64,000 nt of DNA from Aricia agestis. Lineage: Eukaryota; Arthropoda; Insecta; Lepidoptera; Lycaenidae. Within the stretch, counting starts at the first letter, position 1; every line of letters starts with the position of its first letter. The DNA lies in NCBI RefSeq assembly GCF_905147365.1, contig NC_056409.1, forward strand, positions 17,365,001 to 17,429,000, read 5' to 3'. Made by a program: the position numbers and the translations under genes. Under the pieces are notes generated by a model that did not search any database, had not been told where the DNA came from, and saw nothing but the letters and a program-made list of their open reading frames with translations. Below, in pieces: positions 21,990 through 31,126 of this stretch.

Positions 21990-22100
21990 CGGCTTCAATT
22001 TAATGAAGAGTTTGACAGATCTAGTGTATGGGGCGCTATTATGTCAAAAGCTTCATGTAATTTCACTAACTGCCGCACTCAGAGTGGAACATTAATTACT
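21990..22100. mobile_element. MITE family E, partial copy
   Basis: CTTCAATTTAATGAAGAGTT, then GTATGGGGCGC, TTATGTCAAAAGCTTCATG and TGCCGCACTCAGAGTGGAAC follow the family E order seen at 22171-22361. One terminus is missing. Confidence 0.6.
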
Positions 22101-22170
22101 TAAAAATTATTTTAAAAATTTGACATAAGCTATATCACTACATTACACAAGTACATTATCTATCGAGCTC

Positions 22171-22361
22171 TTACCGCCGGACTCAGAGACATTTAATTAT
22201 GATTAACCTTCAATTTAATGAAGAGTTTGACAGATAATGTATGGGGCTTATGTCAAACTTTTGAATTAACTACATTTAACTAATTAATGTTCCACTCTAA
22301 GTGCGGCATTTAATTAAATTAAAGGTTAATCATAATTAAACGACTTACGAGTGCGGCAGTT
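22171..22361. mobile_element. MITE family E, complete copy
   Basis: Left end TTACCGCCGGACTCAGAGAC plus ATTTAATTATGATTAACC; the right end, reversed, reads AACTGCCGCACTCGTAAGTC plus GTTTAATTATGATTAACC. The inverted ends extend about 45 bases. Other copies: 53273-53413 and diverged 6114-6220. Confidence 0.8.
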
Positions 22362-23452
22362 AGGTAATTGATGTCTGTACAGGTGAATCGACACACGCAA
22401 ACAAAACCACAACAAAACTATGTTGACTATTTGCAGTTCCAAAAATTCTGTAAAAAGCATTGTCATAAAGAGATATCGTAATTAGTGACGTATGCATGTT
22501 TTAATTAATACCAATTTAGAACCTTTGCGCCGCGTTTTGCTTTGCAGGTGAATAAGAGATTTCTTTTCTTTTCCTTTTTCCTTGCACAAAAATAAGCGTT
22601 GGGAAACAAAAGGAGCGCTTCGGTTTGAGCACAGCCGCACTTGGCTCACGGTGTTATGCGTGTAATGGCGTATGTGTTTTTGCCGTTTTTTCATTAGGAC
22701 TTTGCTCCGGAAATATTACGAGCAAAGGAACTAAAGCTTAAACTCCAATTATCTTTGCACATACAAAATCTTTTGTGTTGTTTTTTTAAATTTCCATGTT
22801 CATGTAACTGTAACGTGTTATTACATGTTGCAGAGATAACGAATGTACAGTAATATCGTATTGTCTCCCCCAAAAATCTGAATTTCATGTATAAGCTTAC
22901 AACCGTTGTTGAGAAACTGGCGAGAAATCATCGCTGCTAATAATAGATAACAAAGATTGCAGAAAATAAATATTATGAGCATCTAAAAACACGTTTCTTT
23001 AATTTGTTTAGAAAAAATTTAATTAGTGTAAGTCGTGTTCTCAGCCTGGATAATGCTTATCTCAGCTATTTTTCTCATTTTCTCTTTTCATAAATCTGTT
23101 GGTATTTTCAGAAAACGTTTTCCAAGTATGCGAACAGTTTAATTAAGTGAACTGAAATAACCTAGTGGATATGAAATATTTTTATATTGTGTTGTTATAT
23201 ACTTTTTGTGTTATGCTTCAAAAGATACATTATTTATTTTGCATTTAATATATTCTATATAAAGAGGACTGTTTTTTGCTGTATCGAACTACCGATTTTG
23301 ATGAATTTGACGGATAGGAGCGGTTCATTCATGCTCATAAGTTACTGTGGCAGATTTTTAAAAGACACGTTATAAAACTTGTATTATGTATTGTCTATTC
23401 GTAAAGAAACTTAATGCTAGTGGACTTAATAATGTTCAATAATTCCAAACTA
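22362..23452. other. no feature recognised
   Basis: Two short minus-strand ORFs (22482-22694, 22694-22888) have no motif. No repeat partner seen. Confidence 0.4.
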
Positions 23453-24096
23453 TCTATATATTAATACGCGAGCGAAAATCTTTGGAACCCTTTTTACGTA
23501 AAATGCGGAAACGTAGGAGCATGAAATTTTGCACAATTATAATTTATATGGAGGAGGATTGCATCGAGCTAATATTGTTTTAAAATTATGCTTTTATCAT
23601 ATTACATTATCATAATATTAATACGCGAACGAAAAACTTTGTAACCCTTTTTACGAAAAATGGAGAAACATAGGTGCATGAAATTTTGCACAGTTATATA
23701 TGGTGAAGGAGTACATCGAGCTAATATTATTTTGAAATTATGCTTTTATCATACATTTTTTTAACAAATGAAACATTACACACACTACAACACACACACA
23801 TGAGAAATGACATATTTTTGAGTGACAAGCCTATACATACGAATTATACTCTTTTATTTATGGTTGAAGTCTGTTGTGACAACAACTTGACAAATTGAAA
23901 ATGGATTATAGTTTTTTTTATTGAATCTAATATAATTTTAGACAATGCTTACACGTCCAGTCTGAAATCAGCTAAGTCCCGGAGACAAGAGTTAAAAAAA
24001 AAAGATAAAGTTAATATATTTTACAAAATATAAGTAGGTAGTAGTCCTAATGTCGTTGAAACTAAGGTCGAATTTCGACCATTGGGCGATCTCTAG
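23453..24096 (+). mobile_element. non-autonomous Helitron family C, copy with a doubled 5' region
   Basis: Starts TCTATATATTAATACGCGAG after an A. It ends GGGCGATCTCTAG before a T, with the hairpin GGTCGAATTTCGACC shortly before the end. The first ~150 bases are present twice: AATACGCGAGCGAAAA at 23461 and AATACGCGAACGAAAA at 23620, each followed by the GCATGAAATTTTGCAC and CATCGAGCTAATATT phrases. No protein is encoded. Confidence 0.88.
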
Positions 24097-24097
24097 T

Positions 24098-24217
24098 TTT
24101 AATTAATAAAACATTACACACACTATCATGCTTTGACTGACAAGCCTATATACACGAATTATACTCCTTTGTGGTTGAAGTCTGTTGTCAAATTAAAAAT
24201 GGATTGTTCTTAGGGAT
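24098..24217 (+). mobile_element. Helitron family C internal fragment
   Basis: AATAAAACATTACACACACT, GACAAGCCTATATACACGAA and TTGAAGTCTGTTGTCAAATT repeat the inner part of the element just upstream. It starts immediately after the CTAGT end of that copy. Confidence 0.7.
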
Positions 24218-24774
24218 GTGTGCCAGTGAGTAAAATTACATTTTCTGAAAATGAAATATAGCTAGATAGATTTTTTCCGTCCCCGAAACCCTTGCATACA
24301 AACTTTCATATAATTTTTTCTACCTCGTAGTTTGATTTAATTATTATTATCGGTCGTACCAGCCATCAATATTTCACGCGTACACATAGAATGTAACAAA
24401 GTTCCGTTAATGACGAGAATATTTCATAAATCCCAAGTAAATTGCTGTGTCGGCCGTAACTCAACGGGTAACAATAACACAATATAAAACGTATCTCCCG
24501 ATTGCGTCGGACGTATTTTAATTAATTCTGTTTTTGTTTGTCCTTTAATTGCTAATAATTAAAATCGAAATTACAAAATGTTTCCCATTAACGATTCAAC
24601 TCCGGTTTGCACTAATTTACTTTAATGACGTATTTAAATCATGAGAAATCATTGGCTTATTATTGCTTAGCTCGAATCTTTCTCTGATTGTACTTTACTG
24701 GCTGACCCGTCTAACGTTGTTTTACCATATACGTTATACTGTTTTACAAAAGTATTTCAGAAATAAGCTAGCAT

Positions 24775-25250
24775 TTTAACCGACTTACAAAAAGGAGAAG
24801 GTTATAATATGTACTTTGGCTGTGGATATTTTTTAAAATTTTTGTATGTTTAACGATTACTCCGCCGTTTGTGAACCGATTTTCAAAATTTTTGTTTTAT
24901 TGTATTAGGTTTCACTCCAATTTGGTCCCATGTTCACAAAAGTGGTGACCTGATGATTTGATCTATGAGTAATTAAGGGAACTCCTCAAAATTTATATAG
25001 AAACATATTATTATGGTGATTTTGGTTTTATGAAAAGTATCCCAAGCATATTATGCTACCAAAAAGTAAGATTTTGCACCAAGATATGCTATGGTTCCGA
25101 AGATAATATGATAACTCCGGATTCCATAAAGATACAGCGCCCCAACCCCCAAACTTGTGTTTGGGGGTTGGGGTGCTGTTTGAAGAACTGAAAGCATAAT
25201 ATTATGCTACTATGCAAATTACATTCATCATCATCATCATCATCACTACC
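24775..25250 (+). repeat. dispersed repeat D (plus strand)
   Basis: Starts TTTAACCGACTTACAAAAAG, passes through TGGCTGTGGATATTTTTTAA, CTCCGCCGTTTGTGAACCG and ACTCCTCAAAATTTATATAG, and ends in a (CAT)n microsatellite. It shows the uninterrupted state of the site into which the hAT element at 7534-7964 inserted in the other copy. A 42-bp foldback lies at 25136-25177. Confidence 0.75.
25136..25177. repeat. hairpin inside repeat D
   Basis: AGCGCCCCAACCCCCAAAC, a four-base loop TTGT, then GTTTGGGGGTTGGGGTGCT: 18 of 19 positions pair. The minus-strand copy of repeat D has only one arm at the matching place, so the second arm arose in this copy. Confidence 0.85.
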
Positions 25251-25674
25251 ACGTCAGGGTCAATAATGTCACATAGTTGTATATGGATACAATATGATGT
25301 CCCTACAACACCATATTGTACCATCACGTTATGTCCCTATTATTAATACTTTTCACAGCGATTTTGAAAATTTAATGTTGTTTCAAAATAAATAAATAAT
25401 TCAAACTTAAGGTCAATCTTTACTAGCGCAGTTGAAGCGCACTTAAGCGACTTACCAAAATTGAACATAACAAATTCAACCTTAACTACAGAGCATAAGG
25501 CACACCGACTTCAAAATAATGAAGATTGTATACAGAAATAGTTGAGGTTTAGGCAAATTTTGAAAGAGGTACTATTAAAGAGTAAGAATTATTTAATACT
25601 TTTTAGTTCATATTTTAATACTAAGTAATGTTATTGTTTCTTACTTGGAAGACGGTTTTAATTTTTTGTTAAAA
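25251..25674. other. no feature recognised
   Basis: AT-rich spacer between repeat D and Helitron C copy 2; nothing supportable. Confidence 0.4.
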
Positions 25675-25758
25675 TCTATATATTGAAAAACTTTGGATTC
25701 CTTTTGACGAAAAATGCGGGAACGTAGGTGAATGAATTTTGCATAGTTATAGTTTATA

Positions 25759-26219
25759 CGAGGGCTGCTATTTATGTATCCGGAATTAAAAAAAGAAACA
25801 AACATATATCATTTAATATGGTTTTATTGCTTTTCAAAATATTCGCCGCGATGATCGACACACTTTTGCATACGCTGGAACCAATTTTCATAGCACTTTT
25901 TCCATTCTGATTGAGGTATCTCCAAAACGTGCATTTTGAACGCATCAACAGCCTCTTCGCGGCTCGAAAAACGTTGACCACGTAATTTGTTCTTCGCGTA
26001 TGGAAATAAAAAGAAATCGTTAGGTGCCAAATCAGGGCTGTACGGCGGATGACCAGTCAATTCGATCTTTTGACCCTCCAAAAACTGAGTTGTTTCAGCT
26101 GAGGTGTGACAGCTAGCATTGTCGTGATGTAATATGATTCTGCGTTGTCGGTTGTCCTTTCTTATTTCTTCAAAGACTTCTGGTAAACAAATGGTCGTAT
26201 ACATAAATAGCAGCCCTCG
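25759..26219 (-). mobile_element. internally deleted mariner transposon
   Basis: The 21-bp terminal inverted repeats are perfect: CGAGGGCTGCTATTTATGTA plus T at the left and its reverse complement ending GCAGCCCTCG at the right. It is flanked by TA on each side (25757-25758 and 26220-26221), the Tc1/mariner target duplication. It inserted into Helitron C, whose sequence resumes exactly afterwards. The minus strand carries the C-terminal part of a mariner transposase. The N-terminal DNA-binding half is gone, so the element is non-autonomous. Confidence 0.93.
25827..26207 (-). pseudogene. mariner transposase, C-terminal half
   Basis: The minus-strand reading frame contains RRIILHHDNASCHTS and GHPPYSPDLAPNDFFLFP. 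The aspartate of HHDN and that of PNDFF are separated by 34 residues, the DD34D spacing that defines mariner rather than Tc1. The first catalytic aspartate (normally in a DE-rich strand far upstream) and both N-terminal helix-turn-helix motifs are missing; the frame opens inside the terminal repeat. The C-terminus, with WKKCYENWFQRMQKCVDHRG and EYFEKQ, looks complete. About 125 residues remain against roughly 340-350 in intact mariners. The retained half has no internal stop, which suggests a fairly recent deletion derivative. It could not catalyse transposition. Confidence 0.9.
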
Positions 26220-26392
26220 TATGATGAAGGAGTGCATCGAGCTAATATTATTTTGAAATTATGCTTTTATCATACATTTTTTAACTAATAAAACATTACA
26301 CATACTACAACACACACACTAGGATCAGCCTATACGCACGAATTGTACTTTTTTTTAATGGTTGAAGTCTGTTGTCAAATTGAAAATAGATG

Positions 26393-26535
26393 AAGGGCCT
26401 GTTTCACCACTTTTTGATAAAGTGCCGAATAGGCTATTCGCAGCTTTTTTTGACAGATTCTCCATACTTCATCTATCAAGTTAAGTGGTGGATAGCCTAT
26501 TCGGCACTTATCAGGAAGTGGTGAAACAGGCCCTT
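26393..26535. mobile_element. palindromic MITE (AAGGGCCTGTTTCACC ends)
   Basis: The left arm AGGGCCTGTTTCACCACTTT, with AAAGTGCCGAATAGGCTAT, is mirrored by ATAGCCTATTCGGCACTTAT and AAGTGGTGAAACAGGCCCT at the right. The arms span about 45 bases each. It interrupts Helitron C between GAAAATAGATG and TTTTTTAGTGAATC; the target duplication is not clear. Confidence 0.82.
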
Positions 26536-26729
26536 TGTTTTTTAGTGAATCTTAAATACTGTTAGACAATTACTAAACGGCCAGTCTGTCATCATTTTCG
26601 ACTTTATTAATCTGAGACTGTCGTAGGAATTATGTTTTAAAAAATAATAAAAAAGCGATGAAATTTGAAACTTATACTTATTTTAATTTTTTATTTGAGG
26701 TTGAATTTCGACCATTGGGCGATCTCTAG

Positions 26730-27357
26730 TAATAATAATTTAATCACTTTTCTTCTTCTAATCAATATTTTTTAACCGCACCACAACTGCACCGCACCGC
26801 GAAATGCGACTTTTTATGCTATGTGGCAAATGGCAATGCAATTGTTTCTATATGGTCATAAAATAGCCACATGAGAACTGACCTATTTTGTTGCTAGATT
26901 TAACGAGTTACCGTTCACGGAATAATTTAAGTCGGATACGTTTTATTGCACGTAAGCCTTCGGGTTGGGACTTAAGGCGTGTAAAACTTTTTGCTCACCG
27001 GTGACCTCTCGTAAAACGACCGTAAAGGAACCTGCACGACTCAGGACTGCGACCTTCGCAAATATTTGTTTCATGTTTGTACATTTATATGAAATCGGTT
27101 TCATTTTCATAATCGAATAGTCCAGGACTACTCCTAGAGGATAGCCTCGGGAATGGAGGTGATCGAAAAATAGTATTGTAGATCGATAGAGGACTGTATA
27201 ATATACTCACTGTATGTACCTACACAAATTGAGACGCCGGCCCCAATTTATGTACATACAGTCAATATAGTCTACAGTAGTCATACAGTCAGTCTAGGGT
27301 AACTAGTTTATAATCGTTGCCAGAAAGAGCACAGTAATACTATCTAATATTATAATA
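26730..27357. other. no gene; small inverted repeat
   Basis: Unique-looking apart from an inverted pair CTGTATGTACCTACACAAATT and AATTTATGTACATACAG near 27211-27270, perhaps a tiny foldback element. Confidence 0.4.
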
Positions 27358-27838
27358 CTAGAGATCGCCCAATGGTCGAAATTCGACCTTAGTTTCAACG
27401 ACATTAGGACTACTACCTATATTTTGTAAAAAATATTGACTTTATAATTTTTTTTCAACTCATGTTTCTGGGACTTAGCTGATCTCAGACTGGCCGTGTA
27501 AGCATTGTCTAATAGTATCTAAGATTCAATAAAAAAACTATAATCCATTTTCAATTTGTCAACTTGTTGTCAACAGACTTCAACCATAAATAAAAGAGTA
27601 TAATTCGTATGTATAGGCTTGTCACTCAAAGATCTGTCATTTCTCATGTGTGTGTGTTGTAGTGTATGTAATGTTTTATTTGTTAAAAAAATGTATGATA
27701 AAAGCATAATTTCAAAATAATATAAGTTCGATGCACTCCTTCACCTTATAAACTATAACTGTGCAAAATTTCATGCACCTACGTTTCCCCATTTTCCGTA
27801 AAAAGGGTTACAAAGTTTTTCGTTCGCGTATTAATATT
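27358..27838 (-). mobile_element. non-autonomous Helitron family C (minus strand)
   Basis: Begins on the plus strand with ACTAGAGATCGCCCAATGGT and the hairpin GGTCGAAATTCGACC. It runs through all family phrases to GTTACAAAGTTTTTCGTTCG and CGTATTAATATTA. The expected TC terminus is not clean: the sequence passes into an ATT-rich run and then the unrelated spacer containing the THAP-like relic. Confidence 0.82.
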
Positions 27839-28008
27839 ATTATATTATTATATTCAACGATGAAATACTCAAAGCAGATATGTACAGCAGACTACCGCGC
27901 GCGTTGTGAAGATTCAAATACGGCCCAATTGGGCCGTCTGTTGTTTAGTCTGCATCGAGCGCAGTCACGAACGTGCCACGTCTTGTCTTACCTAAATAAA
28001 TTGAAAAT

Positions 28009-28074
28009 GACGTCGTGCGCGTTTCGAAAATGTACCAATTATGACTAAAAAAAAAACAAAACACATGGAATCTC
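28009..28074 (+). pseudogene. THAP-domain-like relic
   Basis: An ATG opens a frame reading MTSCAFRKCTNYD, a stop, then KKNKTHGISYHMS and a second stop, all in the same frame. A C-x-x-x-x-C pair near the N-terminus followed by a GISYH-type strand is the beginning of a THAP zinc finger (C2CH), found in P-element-type transposases and in many insect DNA-binding proteins. The distal CxxH pair and the AVPTIF signature are not seen, so it is a fragment of at most 24 residues. It may be the decayed first exon of a host THAP gene or transposase, carried or trapped beside Helitron C. Homology is by eye only. Confidence 0.35.
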
Positions 28075-28384
28075 TTACCACATGTCTTGATTGCAATAAA
28101 TACCTCGATTATTTACATTTTCAATAATTTTTTCGAACAATCTGGAAAAAATCGAATTTTCGTCATAGCTCAGGCGAAGAAAGAGACAGCGATACGATTC
28201 GACATTTAAAAATAGAACTGTCTCTTTTATGTAAATGGTTTTTCGTATCTTTTGTTTCACTTATCTGTCAAATTTGTCAATGTTTGCAATTTTGAATTTG
28301 AAAATTGTTCGGAAGAGATTTAAGCCGGAAAATAGTATGGACGTAACAGATCTGTATAAGTAGAACATCATTGATTATATTATT

Positions 28385-28472
28385 ATAAACTATAACTGTG
28401 CAAAATTTTATGCACCTACGTTTCCCCATTTTTCGTAAAAAGGGTTACAAAGTTTTTCGTTCACGTATTAAT
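28385..28472 (-). mobile_element. detached Helitron C 5' segment (minus strand)
   Basis: TATAACTGTGCAAAATTTTA, then CCTACGTTTCCCCATTTTTC and GTTACAAAGTTTTTCGTTCA repeat the 5' part of the family C copy at 27358-27838, in the same orientation but about 545 bases farther out. The copy at 23453 also has a doubled 5' part. Confidence 0.75.
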
Positions 28473-28802
28473 GTTATGATTTACTGTGGCATGAGTTCCT
28501 ATAGACGAAAATCGAATATATTATCTAATATCTAGTATATTCCACGATGTTTACATTTGTTATTACAAAATGTAAACACTTTACGGAAAAACTATCACAC
28601 CTATTGATTTGTGCTTTAACATACAAATTTTTATTTACATGTAGATGTGTTATCATCAGTCAGTCAAGGATTTTTATATGTATAAAATATAGTTCGCATT
28701 CGGCATCGGTCAAGACAAGACGTAAAACCTGTTGTGACTTTAAAAGTCAGAGGTCCTCAACATTTTTGTCTAGATTGTAAATTATTATTTTCTATTTTTA
28801 CA

Positions 28803-29725
28803 ATGAAGTGTGACGCATGCAGTTCTTCCTTCACTGATGGTGTGTTCTGTAATGGCTGTTTGCGGAATTTGGATTTCTCCTGTGCATCGATCTCTGAGTC
28901 TGGATATCGCAAGCTTGGTGCAGACAGACGGCTATGTGGAGATGTCCTCAATGCAAGGTAGCTACTGGCTCGCGATCACCGACAGTTTCTGAATCTGGTT
29001 CTGTCACTCTCGAGATGATCATGTCGGAGCTGCGGGAGATGAAGTCCCAGTTAAGGAAACTTCCTGAACTCTTTGAAGACGTTAAGACCATTAAAAAGGA
29101 GATCTCGGAGCTGAAGGTATCGTGCGAATTTAATAGTTCTAGAGTGGAGGACTTAGAAAGTAAAGTACTCAATATTGAAAAACACATTTCTGAGTCGCAA
29201 AAAATTGAGTCTTCTTATACCAAAGACATTGCGATGCTCAAGAGAGACAGCATCAACCGTGAGCAGTGGTCGCGCATGAAATATATTGAGATTAAGGGAA
29301 TTCCGGTCAAACCCAATGAAAACTTATTCACTTACATCGACTCGATTGCAAAAGTTGTGAACTATCCCCTACCCAAGACGCAAGTAAACTACATAGCTCG
29401 TGTTCCATCACACGGCACAAAAGAGAAGTCCATCATTGTAAGCTTCATCAACCGGTACATCAAGGAGGAGTTCATCGCCGCTACACGAGCCCGGAAAATA
29501 ATAAGCCTAAATGAGATAGGGATGGAAGAAAATGATCGATTTATATATGTCAACGACCACCTCGTACCTGATATGAAGAAACTACTAACGCGAGTCAAAG
29601 AGATTTCCAAGCTCAAAGGATTGCAGTATGTATGGGTTAAATATTGTAAAATACATGTTCGTAAAAATGACAGATCACCCGTCTTTATCATCTCAAATGA
29701 AGCTGATTTAAACAAATTAGTGTAG
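28803..29725 (+). pseudogene. ORF1 of the non-LTR element (PHD + coiled coil + FP-like), one frameshift
   Basis: ORF1 proteins of this group bind element RNA and help form the ribonucleoprotein. From the ATG at 28803 the frame reads MKCDACSSSFTDGVFCNGCL, then GYRKLGAD; after a one-base shift near 28925 it continues as MWRCPQCKV. Together the cysteines (CDAC, CNGC, CPQC) give a PHD-like zinc finger at about residues 1-50. Residues near 65-140 (EMIMSELREMKSQLRKLPEL onward) are rich in charged heptads, a coiled coil. The C-terminal ~140 residues, from IEIKGIPVKPNENLFTYIDS to YVWVKYCKIHVRK, resemble the baculovirus FP-like domain found in many insect ORF1 proteins. The stop is at 29723-29725. Only the 28934-29725 part is continuous (263 codons). 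Confidence 0.82.
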
Positions 29726-30220
29726 TATGCCATTTGCTTTACTTATATTACTATGTAGCTAGTGTAGTTAGTTTAGATGTAAGTCTTTTTTCTTTCAATA
29801 TTGCTTTTATTGCTCTTATTAATCTCATTTCACCGCAGTCAAATATTACATTGCCTTTTTATATATTAAGTTTTATACTTTACATTTGGTTATTGTCACA
29901 TTCATAATATTTTTATATGCTTCACGCTTGCATGTTATATCTAATCATAAGAAATGATTGAGCACACCTGGATTTGCATTCGGCGTCTCGCTTCGTAATC
30001 GATCGTACGTCGTCGGATTGTCAGAACCGGTCATGATCTATAGATCGCTAACATACCTGTCTCGCTCGCACTCGTTGACGCTTATGGACGATTTAATTTG
30101 TAAGAATTTTTACATCCACCCGCTTTATTACTCTATATCGAATTCACTTGTAAACAATTATAATTTCGCTACTAGTATTGTATTATTTGTACTGCTTATT
30201 GTGTTTACTATTTATCTTAT
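29726..30220 (+). other. inter-ORF region of the non-LTR element, left part
   Basis: AT-rich sequence between the ORF1 stop and the hydrophobic ORF. A frame open over 29958-30320 ends in a hydrophobic stretch (IVLFVLLIVFTIYLICFYIV) that overlaps the next ORF in another frame. It has no ATG at its left edge, so I do not call it a gene. Confidence 0.5.
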
Positions 30221-31126
30221 ATGCTTTTATATTGTGTTCAATTTTACACTCAGCAAATGGTACAAGGACAGACAGACAAAATATACAAATATATTTTGTC
30301 TGATTATTTTATCATTATAAATACTATTTATGTTGCGGGTACATCAGTCTTAATATCAAAATTATTTTATAATGAATTCTACTTTTTTGAATACAAAAAA
30401 GGAATTATTTATAGTGATGTAACAGGAAATCAAAAGTTGCAACGCCATAATCGCTATTTATCGGTATACCCTGACGTCACTAGCGTATACTTTGATTTTA
30501 TTAAACCAGGAATGAAATATTTATTATACTTCTTTCATACTCATGCAGAAGCTTCGATAACTAATATAGCTTTATTTTCACACTTTAAATCCTTTTTTTA
30601 TATGTTGTTTGAAGTATCAAAGCACAGGTTTTTGCTTTGCAAGATTATTATTTATATAATTACGCCTGTCTTTTTCAGAATAGCAATTTATTATTACGTG
30701 TTGGTCCTATGGCATACTCAAAGATTGCAAGAAGTTCATAATTATATTATAATTACGCCTGTCTATTTTAAAATAGCAATTTATTATTACGCGTATGTCC
30801 TATGTTACGTTCAAAGTTTACATAAATGTAATTATTGTAATGCTAGTGTTAAGATGTTTAGTTTTCTGCCTCTAAATATATCTTGTGTTATGTATTCAAT
30901 AAATACCCCAAATTTTTACTTTTTAATATTTCTCATAAAAAGAGCTGGACTATATTATTTCAATAAGAATGTAATAATAACTATGCTTGATTTGAAACTG
31001 AGTATAGTATATTTTATTTTAACAAGGGCACATGACATAGTAGGTTGTATAACAATTAATTTTCCTTATTTATTTTTTTATACTTTATTACTAGTTTATT
31101 ATTGTTTTTTGCATCATGACCTCTAA
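30221..31126 (+). CDS. hydrophobic 301-codon ORF between ORF1 and ORF2 (ORFx)
   Basis: I do not recognise this protein. It is open for 301 codons in DNA so AT-rich that stops should be frequent, and it is very rich in Tyr, Phe, Ile and Leu. Several stretches could span a membrane, for example CKIIIYIITPVFFRIAIYYY, FYFLIFLIKRAGLYYF and NFPYLFFYTLLLVYYC. Residues ~145-207 contain a tandem duplication (ITPVFFRIAIYYY and ITPVYFKIAIYYY). It is in the same frame as the end of ORF1, and its stop overlaps the ORF2 start by 11 bases (ATGACCTCTAA), which would suit reinitiation. The second element copy keeps the middle of this frame with indels of 3, 6 and 3 bases, as if coding were maintained. It could still be an unusual non-coding spacer. 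Confidence 0.45.
   Translation: MLLYCVQFYTQQMVQGQTDKIYKYILSDYFIIINTIYVAGTSVLISKLFYNEFYFFEYKKGIIYSDVTGNQKLQRHNRYLSVYPDVTSVYFDFIKPGMKYLLYFFHTHAEASITNIALFSHFKSFFYMLFEVSKHRFLLCKIIIYIITPVFFRIAIYYYVLVLWHTQRLQEVHNYIIITPVYFKIAIYYYAYVLCYVQSLHKCNYCNASVKMFSFLPLNISCVMYSINTPNFYFLIFLIKRAGLYYFNKNVIITMLDLKLSIVYFILTRAHDIVGCITINFPYLFFYTLLLVYYCFLHHDL

Larger units (their letters stand above)
25675..26729 (+). mobile_element. Helitron family C carrying a mariner and a MITE
   Basis: Begins TCTATATATTGAAAAACTTT after A and ends GGGCGATCTCTAG before T; the 3' hairpin is GTTGAATTTCGACC-like. The family sequence is continuous on both sides of two insertions: the deleted mariner at 25759-26219 and a palindromic MITE at 26393-26535. 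Removing both leaves a length close to that of other family C copies. Confidence 0.87.

Noticed and set aside
28948..29733. Minus-strand ORFs of 79 and 114 codons
   Set aside because: Shadows of the retrotransposon ORF1 on the opposite strand.
29958..30320. 120-codon ORF overlapping the start of ORFx
   Set aside because: It has no ATG at its left edge, and copy 2 is truncated before it, so conservation cannot be judged.
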